In this document: positions 32,306 to 39,754 of the stretch, piece by piece
How the letters are laid out: each line of letters starts with the position of its first letter
Position numbering within the stretch: position 1 is the stretch's first letter
DNA from: Oscillospiraceae bacterium
GTDB taxonomy: Bacteria > Bacillota > Clostridia > Oscillospirales > Oscillospiraceae
Assembly: GCA_031262405.1 (NCBI GenBank)
Contig: JAISHS010000021.1
Span: 1-39,754 of the forward strand
DNA: 39,754 bases
Reading direction: 5' to 3'
Notes under the pieces: model-generated
Told to the model about the DNA's origin: nothing
The model's database searches: none
The model's input: only the letters and a program-made list of their open reading frames with translations
Position numbers and translations under genes: made by a program

Positions 32306-32989
32306 ATGGAGTACAAAATTATTGGTGAACCCATGCCCGTCGTAGAGTGTAAGCTCAAATCCGGAGAAGCAATGAAAACAGAGTCCGGCTCCATGGCTTG
32401 GATGAGCGACAACATGAAGATGGAAACGACTTCCGGCGGCGGACTTGGCAAGATGTTTGGTCGTATGCTCTCCGGCGAATCGCTGTTCCAGAATATCTAC
32501 ACCGCTCAAAACGGAGACGGGCTGATCGCTTTCGGTTCCAGCTTCGTCGGCTCAATCCGTGCGTATCAGCTCGCAGCCGGACAGTCAATAATCTGCCAGA
32601 AGAGCGCCTTCCTCGCGTCGGAAACCAGCGTAGAGCTGTCAACTTACTTTCAGAAGAAGATCGGAGTGGGCATCCTCGGCGGAGAGGGCTTCATTATGCA
32701 GAAGGTCACAGGACCGGGTCTCGTCTTCATAGAAATAGACGGCTCCGCTGTGGAATATGATCTCGCCAATGGTCAGGTTATGCTCATAAATCCCGGTTCA
32801 CTCGCCATCGCAGACGCGAGCGTAAAAATTGATATTCAGGATATCAAGGGCGTTAAAAACCTCCTGCTCGGCGGGGAAGACTGGTTCCAGACCAAGGTGA
32901 CCGGTCCGGGCAAGGTCGTTGTACAGACCATGTCTATCGCAGGCTTCGCGTCTGTGCTGTCGCCCTTCTTCGAAAAAGGCAACAGGTAA
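32306..32989 (+). CDS. AIM24/TIGR00266-family protein
   Basis: A 227-residue protein of the bacterial AIM24-like (TIGR00266) family. These are all-beta, double-stranded-helix-type proteins with no established function. Typical features are the start MEYKIIGEPMPVVECKL, the GESLFQNIYTA segment, the paired glycine-rich motifs ILGGEGFIMQKVTGPGLVFI and LGGEDWFQTKVTGPGKVVVQ, and the SIAGFASVLSPFF end. It has an excellent ribosome site (TAGGAGG, 8-9 nt). The protease gene starts 4 bp after its stop, implying one transcript. Confidence 0.9.
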   Translation: MEYKIIGEPMPVVECKLKSGEAMKTESGSMAWMSDNMKMETTSGGGLGKMFGRMLSGESLFQNIYTAQNGDGLIAFGSSFVGSIRAYQLAAGQSIICQKSAFLASETSVELSTYFQKKIGVGILGGEGFIMQKVTGPGLVFIEIDGSAVEYDLANGQVMLINPGSLAIADASVKIDIQDIKGVKNLLLGGEDWFQTKVTGPGKVVVQTMSIAGFASVLSPFFEKGNR

Positions 32990-32993
32990 CTCG

Positions 32994-35006
32994 ATGAAAA
33001 AACCTCAAATAGTGTCGAGCGTCGTCCTCTTGGCACTGTGCGCAACGCTCCTCCTCGCCGGCTGCGAGGAGGATAGCGTTTCACCGGACCTTCAGGACGA
33101 AACGCCCATCAACGACTATACAGAAGGACAAACGACGAACTCTCAGCGCTCATATCGCGTTAAAACGCGCGGCGGCGGCGAGGATCTTGTCACGCTCATG
33201 GTGTATATGTGCGGATCAGACCTCGAGAGCGCAGGCGGCTGCGGTACGCTGGATATCGATGAAATAATTGGGGCGGATATATCAGAAAAGTTAAACATTA
33301 TCTGTATGACGGGCGGCGCCAACGCTTGGGACAACGACTATGTAAATCCTAATACGAACGAGGTCTGGCGCCTAACGAGCGACGGACCGGAATACTTGGG
33401 CGATCTCGGCCTAAGCGATATGGGCGAGGGCGAAACGCTCACGGGATTTATTAACTACTCCGTAGAAAACTTCCCGGCTGACCGCTATATGATGGTCATG
33501 TGGGATCACGGCGGCGGAACGGTGAACGGATTAATCTACGACGAGCGCTTCGACACCGGTCAGATGATGTCGATATCAGAAATGAACTCGGCTCTCGCTT
33601 CCGCCGGAGTAGTTTTCGACATGATCGGGTTCGACTGCTGCCTCATGGCAACGGCGGCAACGGCGTTCATGGTGGAAAAATATGCCGATTTCATGGTGGC
33701 GTCGCAGCTTGTGGAACCCGGCACTGGCTGGTACTATACCGGCTGGATTAACGCCTTAAGCGAGAACACTTCTATCCCCACGGCCGAGCTCGGAGAAATC
33801 ATTGCCTCGGACTATCTCGACTACTCGGACGGCTGGTTTTTCTCGGATGAGGTAACATTATCGGTCGTTGATTTGAGCTACATACCGGCTCTATTCGAGA
33901 ACATGTACGAGTTTTTCTCTCAGGCAGAGGAGACGCTTTTTACCGACCAAAGCTTTATCTCCACCGCCCAGACCCTCGGATCCAGCCGCGCTGCCAACAA
34001 TGAAGACGACCTCGTAGACCTCACTTTCCTGCTCTCGAGCATGTCCGGAGCGGAAGCCGTATTGGATAGTCTGGATCAGGCGATAGTATACAACGCCGCA
34101 AATGTAGATGATTTCAACGGATTGTGCCTATACTTCCCATATGCCGACTTAAATCGGGTGTCACAGGCGCTGGATATTTACAGGCAGATCGGCATTGGCG
34201 AGCAATACCAAGAGTTTATTACGACATTTGCCAACGTCGTTCTCGGAGGGCAGGCGTATTCCTCGGGCGGCGATAACAACCCCATGGGCGGGGATATTTG
34301 GGATCTGGATTACTGGCTCTCGCTTGAATGGGTAGACGAGAGTTTTTGGGACGAAGAATTATACTCGGCGACAAACTATGACAATAGCCAGCTTGTCATT
34401 GTCGAGGAGGACGGCGAATATGTCTTGGAATTGCCGCCGGAGGAATGGGCGCTTGTCACCGTAATATCCCAAAGAGTCTTCTTTGACGACGGCGGAGGAT
34501 ACATCGACCTCGGCGCTGACTCGATCGCCTATTTTAACGACGACGGTGATCTCATCATAACCTCTGACAACACCTGGGTATCGCTGGACGGACAGCTGGT
34601 TTGCTTTTACACTCTTGAGGATGTATACAACTCGGACGACGACTGGTACAATTACGGTTACGTACCCTGCGAAATCGACGGGCAGAGCGCGCAGCTCATG
34701 GTCGGCTGGTCGAACATCTATCCCGAAGGACGGGTTCTGGGCTGGCGAAGCGCAGACTATTACGGCGCCAGCAGCCAGAAGGGTCTGTTCGAGCTTGTAA
34801 ACGGGATGAATATCGACTTCATTTGCGACTACTACACCTACGACGGCGAATACGAGGACCAGTACTATTGGGGCAATATGGAGATAAACGGCGATATCGC
34901 GGTTTCGTATGAAGACATTGGCTCTGCGGATACCTTAGTTTATTACGAATTGACCGACGTCTACTGCAATACATACTGGACAGAAGCCGTCCTGTTTTCA
35001 GAGTAA
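32994..35006 (+). CDS. Clostripain-family (C11) cysteine peptidase lipoprotein
   Basis: A 670-residue secreted protein with a lipoprotein signal (LLLAGC, Cys24). The caspase-like C11 domain spans about residues 60-420. VTLMVYMCGSDLES opens it, the catalytic His172 lies in MVMWDHGGG, and the catalytic Cys is probably Cys216 in IGFDCCLMATA (family pattern FDxCLM). C11 peptidases such as clostripain and PmC11 cleave after Arg or Lys and mature by self-cleavage. The C-terminal 240 residues are very acidic and aromatic-rich (DDW, YYW, GEYEDQYYWGN), possibly a binding or stalk domain. ATG 32994 is chosen because it opens the signal peptide; its ribosome site is weak, suggesting coupling to the AIM24-like gene. 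Confidence 0.93.
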   Translation: MKKPQIVSSVVLLALCATLLLAGCEEDSVSPDLQDETPINDYTEGQTTNSQRSYRVKTRGGGEDLVTLMVYMCGSDLESAGGCGTLDIDEIIGADISEKLNIICMTGGANAWDNDYVNPNTNEVWRLTSDGPEYLGDLGLSDMGEGETLTGFINYSVENFPADRYMMVMWDHGGGTVNGLIYDERFDTGQMMSISEMNSALASAGVVFDMIGFDCCLMATAATAFMVEKYADFMVASQLVEPGTGWYYTGWINALSENTSIPTAELGEIIASDYLDYSDGWFFSDEVTLSVVDLSYIPALFENMYEFFSQAEETLFTDQSFISTAQTLGSSRAANNEDDLVDLTFLLSSMSGAEAVLDSLDQAIVYNAANVDDFNGLCLYFPYADLNRVSQALDIYRQIGIGEQYQEFITTFANVVLGGQAYSSGGDNNPMGGDIWDLDYWLSLEWVDESFWDEELYSATNYDNSQLVIVEEDGEYVLELPPEEWALVTVISQRVFFDDGGGYIDLGADSIAYFNDDGDLIITSDNTWVSLDGQLVCFYTLEDVYNSDDDWYNYGYVPCEIDGQSAQLMVGWSNIYPEGRVLGWRSADYYGASSQKGLFELVNGMNIDFICDYYTYDGEYEDQYYWGNMEINGDIAVSYEDIGSADTLVYYELTDVYCNTYWTEAVLFSE

Positions 35007-35059
35007 TACTAGCGAGCCTCTTAAGGCTGAGCGCGCAAATTCTAAATGGGACAAACACG

Positions 35060-35100
35060 ACAAAACAAATCCCTCGCCTGTGGCGGGGGATTCGTTTTGT
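35060..35100. terminator. Bidirectional terminator, repeat copy 2
   Basis: ACAAAAC and AATCCCTCGCC pair with GGCGGGGGATT and GTTTTGT (18 pairs, one mismatch) around TGT. The central 25 bases are identical to those at 19566-19590. Degenerate heptamers (ATCATTC, ATTATTC, ACTTTTC) follow at 35101-35121. It separates converging genes. Confidence 0.85.
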
Positions 35101-35127
35101 ATCATTCATTATTCACTTTTCACGTCT

Positions 35128-36132
35128 CTACAGTCCCACCGCACCCAGCAGACTCTCTGCGAAATCCTCAAAGTCAATGGGGAAGGCGTCCGTTTCATAG
35201 AGAATCGGCGGCTGACTGCTCAGCCGAAACAGCACGTGGCTGCCATACATCCACACCGTCACAGCCAGATCCTCCGTGCCCTCGCCCTGGGTCTTCGCGA
35301 CGCCCGTGAATAGAAAGCTGCAATATACAGGCAGCTCTTCCATAATGCTCTCGTCATATTCCAAAATCGTGCCCGACTCAAGGAACTCAAACAGCCGAGA
35401 GCGGTCAGCCTCAGACAGATTTTCCAGCACCGGAGCCACCCTTTCGCCCTCGCGATCGAAGATATATTCGCCGTCATAGAAAGCCACGCTCGCCGCCGCT
35501 TTCAGGCGGTCTGTTTCGCTCAGCATAAAAGCGGAGTTTGAAACATATTTATTGTTCAAAATCTCCGTGGACACGGAAAAACTGACTTCGTCCTTTGCAT
35601 CCCCCTCCGGCGAGGCCTGCGGCTCCTGCTGAACACTCGGAGTCGAGGACGGATACTGAGCATCGGACGAAACCGACGGGGCAGGTGTGACGTCATAGGT
35701 CGGAAGCGGGGCTTCAGCCGCGCTCTCCGCCTCGGCGGCAGAGGTGCTATAGAGCTGAGTAGAGTAAACTACGTCATTTCCGTAATTTAAAAAGTCAAAA
35801 AATCCAAAATGCGAGGCGCTGAAAACGGTCAGCGCAAGGCAGGCCGCCGCCGCAACATAGCCCCACACGCGCGGCTTTCTAATCGGCGTCGGAGCCTTTT
35901 CGCTCTGCGCCCCATTGGCGGCAATCGCGCTCATAACCCCCGGCAAAAGAGCCTCTGGCGCCGGAACCAAATTCTCCGGCATAGCGTCAGAAATGGACTT
36001 GAGCGCGCGAAATGCCCTCGCACAGTCCTCACAGGTCTCCAGATGAGCGTAAAGCGCGGCCGTCTCATCTTTAGTTGCCTCGCCGTCCAAAACGGCGCTC
36101 ATCAGTTCAAGCTCTTCGGTATGACAAGCCAT
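35128..36132 (-). CDS. Zinc-finger anti-sigma factor
   Basis: A 334-residue membrane protein. The N-terminal zinc anti-sigma domain has Cys3 and the His30-x3-Cys34-x2-Cys37 motif (HLETCEDC). One membrane segment follows (about 88-108, GYVAAAACLALTVFSASHF). A Ser/Pro/Glu-rich linker then leads to an extracellular domain (about 185-334) with ILNNKYVSNSAFMLSETDRL. Such proteins hold ECF sigma factors inactive at the membrane until the outer domain is triggered. The ATG at 36132 has GGAGGTG at good spacing and lies 3 bp after the sigma gene. The extracellular domain is not one I recognise. Confidence 0.88.
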   Translation of the reverse strand: MACHTEELELMSAVLDGEATKDETAALYAHLETCEDCARAFRALKSISDAMPENLVPAPEALLPGVMSAIAANGAQSEKAPTPIRKPRVWGYVAAAACLALTVFSASHFGFFDFLNYGNDVVYSTQLYSTSAAEAESAAEAPLPTYDVTPAPSVSSDAQYPSSTPSVQQEPQASPEGDAKDEVSFSVSTEILNNKYVSNSAFMLSETDRLKAAASVAFYDGEYIFDREGERVAPVLENLSEADRSRLFEFLESGTILEYDESIMEELPVYCSFLFTGVAKTQGEGTEDLAVTVWMYGSHVLFRLSSQPPILYETDAFPIDFEDFAESLLGAVGL

Positions 36133-36135
36133 GCT

Positions 36136-36750
36136 CTACACCTCCTCTCGAGTATTTGACGATGGTTCATAAGAAAAGTTCCTGTCGGATAATAACACCT
36201 GACACAATTTTTTTCGTGCGCGAAACAGCCGCGACTTTACCGTGCCCTGCTGCAAGTCCAGAGTCTCCGCCAGCTCCTCATAGCTTAGCGCCTCTATCTC
36301 GCGCAAAATGAGAATGGCCTTATAGTCCGGCGGAAGCTTTTCAAGATTTCGCCGCACTGCCTCGCGCAGCTCGCGTCGCTCCGCCATACTTTGCGGAGTG
36401 AAGCGCTCGTCCGGAATCTCAAGCTCGCGTCCCTCCTCATCCTCGTCGCCCGCCTGCGTCAGAGAGCCGTGAGCGCGGCGCGACTGCGAGCGTAAAAAGT
36501 CCAAACATACATTCGTCGTGAGCCGATACAGCCAAACCGAAAAGCGGCTCTCGCCGCGAAAGGAGCCTATGTAGGTAAAGGCCTTTATAAAAGCCTCCTG
36601 TGACATATCCAGCGCGTCCTGCTCATTACCCACGAGCCGCAGCGCCAGATTATAAACCCGCGTCTGATTTTCCGCGACCAGCGTCTCGAAGGCGGCGGCG
36701 TCCCCGCCGGAAGCTTTCTCCACCAGCCGCTTTTCATCTTCGCGTGTCAC
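36136..36750 (-). CDS. ECF-type RNA polymerase sigma factor
   Basis: A 204-residue sigma-70 family protein of the RpoE/SigW class. Region 2 (about 20-90) has VYNLALRLVGNEQDALDMSQ, EAFIKAFTYIGSFRGESRFS and WLYRLTTNVCLDFLR. Region 4 (about 130-185) has LEKLPPDYKAILILREIE, LSYEELAETLDL and GTVKSRLFRARKKL. The acidic linker between them is longer than usual. The start is GTG 36750 with a very strong site (AGGAGGTGA). It is cotranscribed with the anti-sigma gene downstream and lies 43 bp after dus, so it may also be read from the tRNA-modification genes upstream. Confidence 0.94.
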   Translation of the reverse strand: MTREDEKRLVEKASGGDAAAFETLVAENQTRVYNLALRLVGNEQDALDMSQEAFIKAFTYIGSFRGESRFSVWLYRLTTNVCLDFLRSQSRRAHGSLTQAGDEDEEGRELEIPDERFTPQSMAERRELREAVRRNLEKLPPDYKAILILREIEALSYEELAETLDLQQGTVKSRLFRARKKLCQVLLSDRNFSYEPSSNTREEV

Positions 36751-36793
36751 CGCCTCACCTCCTTTTGTAGTAAGCGCCCAACAAATCTGCCGC

Positions 36794-37801
36794 TCACTTC
36801 AATTCACGTTTTATCCTCTCGGCAATCGCCTCAGCGTCCGCGAGAGAAGAGATTTTCACTATCTGCTCCCTAAAATACCCCGCGTGCGGCACGCCCTTGA
36901 GATACCAGGCAAAGAACCGCCGCGCCTCGAGACAAGCCACGCGCTGCCCCTTAAACTCCGCCGCCGCGTGAAGCTGCTCCAGAGCCGTATCAACCCTAAT
37001 TCTCACCGAGGGCATAAAGTCCACATTTGGAATATCTCCAATTGGAATATCCTCGTCGGCGCTTTTCGCGGCGAGCGCCGCCCTCGCGGCGGTGAAAATC
37101 CAAGGGTTTCCGAAGCAGCCCCGACCGATTGCAACGCCGTCGCAGTGCGTATATTGCATAACGCGAAGCACGTCGCGCGCGCTGAAAATGTCGCCGTTGG
37201 CAAACACCGGAATCGAAACGGCCTTCTTCACCTCGCGGATGATATCCCAGTCCGCCGCGCCGGAATAAAGCTGCGTCCGTGTGCGCCCGTGCACGCAAAC
37301 CGCGCTCGCGCCCGCATCCTCACACAGCTTCCCGAAGTCGACAGCATTGACCGAGCCCTTGTCCCAGCCCTTGCGAAGCTTCACTGTCACGGGGCAGCCC
37401 GCTTCCCGAACCGCCGCCTCGATTACGCGCCGCGCCTTCCGGGGCTCGCGCATAAGCGCGCAGCCGTCGCCGTTTTTGACGACCTTTCCCACCGGACAGC
37501 CCATGTTGATATCAACCACGTCCGCGCCGGAGAGCTCTCGCGCAATACTCGCCGCCTCGCCCATGATCTCCGGCTCGCTACCGAATATCTGCACGGCGGC
37601 GGGGTGCTCGCCCTCGGCAAGCCGCAGAAGCTCTCGGGTCTTTTTGTCGCCATAGACCAGAGCCTTCGCGCTGACCATCTCGGTCACGGTATAGTCCGCG
37701 CCAGCGCGGCGGCACAGGGCGCGAAAGGCCGCGTCCGTCACCCCCGCCATCGGCGCGAGAGCGAGCGGTCCGGCTATTTCAACATTTCCGATTCTTATCA
37801 T
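36794..37801 (-). CDS. dus: tRNA-dihydrouridine synthase (DusB-like)
   Basis: FMN enzyme that reduces uridines in the tRNA D loop. The 335-residue product starts MIRIGNVEIAGPLALAPMAG, as in the DusB group. VTEMVSAKAL, the catalytic Cys in DINMGCPVGKVVKNGDGCAL, VTVKLRKGWD, VCVHGRTRTQLYSG, IPVFANGDI and AIGRGCFGNPWIF are all conserved. An ATG at 37831 overlaps the xth stop (TGATG) and would add ten atypical residues; neither start has a strong ribosome site, so the choice is uncertain. The gene lies in a run with trmB and xth. Confidence 0.94.
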   Translation of the reverse strand: MIRIGNVEIAGPLALAPMAGVTDAAFRALCRRAGADYTVTEMVSAKALVYGDKKTRELLRLAEGEHPAAVQIFGSEPEIMGEAASIARELSGADVVDINMGCPVGKVVKNGDGCALMREPRKARRVIEAAVREAGCPVTVKLRKGWDKGSVNAVDFGKLCEDAGASAVCVHGRTRTQLYSGAADWDIIREVKKAVSIPVFANGDIFSARDVLRVMQYTHCDGVAIGRGCFGNPWIFTAARAALAAKSADEDIPIGDIPNVDFMPSVRIRVDTALEQLHAAAEFKGQRVACLEARRFFAWYLKGVPHAGYFREQIVKISSLADAEAIAERIKRELK

Positions 37802-37830
37802 CTTAAAAGCTTGCCCGTCTCCCAAAATCA

Positions 37831-38589
37831 TCAGTCGAACTTCAAATCCAGCCCCACCGGGCAGTGGTCGCTGCCCATTATCTCCGGGCAGATGTAAGCC
37901 TTGTCTATATTCCCGCGCAGCCGGTCAGAGACCAAAAAATAGTCTATGCGCCAGCCCGCGTTATTCGCCCTCGCGTTACTGCGATAGCTCCACCAGCTGT
38001 AGGCGCCCGTCAGCTCGGGATAGAGATAGCGGAAGCTGTCCGTGAAACCGGATTCCAAGAGCTTGCCGAATTTCGCGCGCTCCTCATCCGAAAAGCCGGG
38101 GTTGCCGCGGTTAGTTTTCGGATTTTTGAGGTCGATTTCCCGGTGCGCAACATTCAGATCGCCGCAGATTACGACGGGCTTTTTCGCGTCCAGCCCCGTC
38201 ACATAGTCCCGGAAAGCGTCCTCCCACTCCATGCGATAGTCGAGCCGCCTAAGAGCGTCCTGCGCGTTCGGCGTGTAGACGCAGACGAGGAAAAACTCTT
38301 CAAATTCGGCTGTGATGACCCGCCCCTCCGCATCGTGCTCGGCAAGGTCTATGCCATAGGTAACGCCAATCGGGCTTGTCCGTGTAAAAACCGCCGTGCC
38401 GGAGTAGCCCTTCTTTTCGGCGTAACACCAGAAGCTCTCCCACGCGGGCAAATTCAGCTCAAGCTGCCCGGCCTGAAGCTTGGTCTCCTGCAAGCAGAAA
38501 ATGTCGGCGTCCAGCCCGTAAAAAATATCCTCAAAGCCCTTCTTCATAACGGCTCTCAGGCCGTTCACATTCCAGGATATGAGCCTCAT
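37831..38589 (-). CDS. xth: Exodeoxyribonuclease III (AP endonuclease)
   Basis: A 252-residue enzyme of the ExoIII/Xth family, which cuts DNA at abasic sites and has 3' exonuclease activity in base excision repair. All active-site motifs are present: [10 protein letters not shown] (Asn7), FCLQETKL (metal-binding Glu), [21 protein letters not shown] (Asp/Asn), [11 protein letters not shown] and GSDHCPVGL (catalytic Asp-His). The length is normal. The ATG overlaps the trmB stop by 4 bp (ATGA), so the two are translationally coupled. Confidence 0.96.
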   Translation of the reverse strand: MRLISWNVNGLRAVMKKGFEDIFYGLDADIFCLQETKLQAGQLELNLPAWESFWCYAEKKGYSGTAVFTRTSPIGVTYGIDLAEHDAEGRVITAEFEEFFLVCVYTPNAQDALRRLDYRMEWEDAFRDYVTGLDAKKPVVICGDLNVAHREIDLKNPKTNRGNPGFSDEERAKFGKLLESGFTDSFRYLYPELTGAYSWWSYRSNARANNAGWRIDYFLVSDRLRGNIDKAYICPEIMGSDHCPVGLDLKFD

Positions 38590-39230
38590 ACCCTCGCCCT
38601 CATTTCCGCGGTCAGGGCGCAGATGGGTACGCCCTGCTCATGAAATTTCGTCTCATAGTCCGTCATTATCTCCGCCGCGCCGTTTTTGTGCAAATCGCGC
38701 GTGAGCTCCGTCACGCTCCAGCCCTCGGCCTCCAGCGTCTCGAGCGAATAGTCAAATAGCGGCACGTTATCAGTCTTAAACCGTATCTGCCCACCGGGGC
38801 GCAGAAGGCTCCCGTAAATCTTCAAAAACGCGGGGGACGTGAGGCGGCGCTTGGCGTTACCCTTGCGCCTCCAAGGGTCGCAGAAATTTATGAAAATGCG
38901 GTCAACCTCGCCCTCGGCGAAGAGCTCCGGCAGCCCCGTCGCGTCCCCGTCTATGAAGAGCAGGTTCGATAAATCCTCGGCGCAGGCGCGCTCCATCGCG
39001 ACGACCAGAGCCTCCGGCACCTTCTCAATAGCCACGAGAAGCGCTTCCGGATTTTCCCGCGCCGTTTGAGCCGAGAACAGCCCCTTGCCGCAGCCGACCT
39101 CCAGCCATAGCTGATTTCTTTCGGGAAAAGCCTCCAGCCAGCGCCCGCAAAACTGCTCCGGCTCCTTCGGCAAAACGCGCTCACACCGCTGCATTCGGGG
39201 AATCAGGTTTGGTTTTTTCCGCATTCTCAT
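38586..39230 (-). CDS. trmB: tRNA (guanine-N7-)-methyltransferase TrmB
   Basis: SAM-dependent enzyme that makes m7G46 in tRNA. The 214-residue product has the N-terminal [13 protein letters not shown] typical of Firmicute TrmB. The SAM-binding motif is [16 protein letters not shown] (about 42-57). [16 protein letters not shown] follows, then the catalytic [18 protein letters not shown] (usually FPDPWPKxRHxKRR; here Asn and Cys replace Pro and Asp at the second and third positions) and [13 protein letters not shown]. The start is ATG 39230 with GGAG 8 nt upstream; ATG 39224 is possible. It is the first gene of the minus-strand run. Confidence 0.95.
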   Translation of the reverse strand: MRMRKKPNLIPRMQRCERVLPKEPEQFCGRWLEAFPERNQLWLEVGCGKGLFSAQTARENPEALLVAIEKVPEALVVAMERACAEDLSNLLFIDGDATGLPELFAEGEVDRIFINFCDPWRRKGNAKRRLTSPAFLKIYGSLLRPGGQIRFKTDNVPLFDYSLETLEAEGWSVTELTRDLHKNGAAEIMTDYETKFHEQGVPICALTAEMRARV

Positions 39231-39754
39231 GAATTTTGCTCCTCACCGCAAGGGAAAAGTTTATCACAGATTACAATAACATATATCGACTTAAATTTCA
39301 AGAGCACACACATACACACGACAATTTCCGCGTTATAACGCGGTGTGACAGCGTAGTATCTACGCTGAGAGATGTTACCCCATTTCTCTTTTTGAGTCGC
39401 AAAAAGAGAAATCGGGTAACGCCTGAAAGAGAAAAACGATTGGGGGCTTTTCGAAGCGCCCCCAAGCCCCCCCACCGACCAAGGGGCTTCGAGCCAGCCC
39501 CTTGGAACCCTGGCTACCAAAACCGGTGGTCACGAGCAGGGACGAGAGACGAGAGCGTCCCAAAACCCCTCGTCCCAGCTTCGTACCCACCGCGGTAGCG
39601 ACTGTTACGGAGTAAAGGAGCGACCCTGACCGCGAAGCGGCACGCTCCAACAGAGCGAAGCGTCATTGGGCCCCTTTTCTTTTTCAGAGTCCAGAGAGAC
39701 TTTCTTCTTTTCGCAAAAAGAAAAAGTCTCTTTGGCGCTGTCCGCGGAGGACGC
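39231..39754. other. Non-coding, inverted-repeat-rich window end
   Basis: No convincing gene was found in these 524 bp. Structures, in order: a perfect 16-nt palindrome CCGCGTTATAACGCGG (39328-39343); a 21-bp stem with one mismatch and loop AGTCG (39374-39420); CCAAGGGGCT/AGCCCCTTGG (39479-39505); GGGACGAG/CTCGTCCC (39539-39576); GGAGCG...CGCTCC around CCGC-GAA-GCGG (39617-39648); and a 17-bp stem with two mismatches and loop CGC (39695-39731). The core CGCGAAGCGGCACG is shared with the region just upstream of tRNA-Pro (18292-18305). The stretch may be an intergenic repeat of the genome, or a leader or terminator for a gene beyond the window. Confidence 0.6.

Noticed and set aside
36884-38643. 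Two long plus-strand open frames across dus and xth
   Set aside because: Both are antisense to genes with intact catalytic motifs; basic, low-complexity translations typical of GC-rich shadows.
39227-39598. Short open frames on both strands in the last 520 bp
   Set aside because: They run through inverted repeats, have no ribosome binding site and no recognisable motifs.

Overview
The window looks like a chromosomal segment of a Gram-positive, moderately GC-rich Clostridia member, probably of the Oscillospirales type. SepF and DivIVA sit together, hfq follows miaA, there are several lipoproteins with Firmicute-type signal peptides, a DUF4358-type lipoprotein, an ECF sigma/anti-sigma pair and a MutL with an endonuclease motif. 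The taxon is inferred from gene content and was not tested. No rRNA, CRISPR array, insertion sequence or prophage structure was seen. There is one tRNA, tRNA-Pro(GGG).

Region 1 (1-14.5 kb) is housekeeping. On the minus strand, read right to left, lie mutL-miaA-hfq, then an HlyD-like membrane protein, yggS, sepF, divIVA, ileS and the first codons of lspA. On the plus strand, diverging from mutL, lie miaB-mutS and a CPBP membrane protease. The two divergent arms pair the same two pathways: MutS/MutL in mismatch repair, and MiaA/MiaB in modification of A37 in tRNA.

Region 2 (14.5-21.1 kb) is accessory. A good promoter precedes a secreted trio: an SGNH hydrolase with a proline-rich linker, a DUF4358 lipoprotein and a membrane-anchored PQQ-type propeller. 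A 750-bp stretch packed with palindromes follows and contains tRNA-Pro bracketed by two related hairpins in opposite orientation. After it come a frameshifted, internally deleted RhuM gene, an AT-rich lipoprotein gene with a duplicated domain, and an XRE regulator. This part looks like a decayed island.

Region 3 (21.1-31.3 kb, minus strand) is a signalling block. One promoter drives an HD-GYP response regulator, a 7TM hybrid histidine kinase, a YegS/DagK-like lipid kinase and a second hybrid kinase; the last three overlap by 4 bp. Next to it is an AgrC/AgrA-like pair (GHKL kinase and LytTR regulator) without any AgrB or AgrD. This four-gene unit is the best candidate for an undescribed system.

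Region 4 (31.3-39.75 kb) holds a three-TM protein, an AIM24-like protein and a clostripain-type lipoprotein protease on the plus strand. Converging on them is a minus-strand run trmB-xth-dus-sigma-anti-sigma. The last 520 bp is apparently non-coding and full of inverted repeats.

A second layer runs through the intergenic DNA: short tandem arrays with an exact 7-nt period (at least four different heptamers) and many perfect palindromes with 2-4-nt loops. Three heptamer arrays end 20-27 nt upstream of the start codons of divIVA, mutL and mutS. All coordinates, motifs and repeats were read by eye; family assignments rest on recognised motifs, not on database searches.
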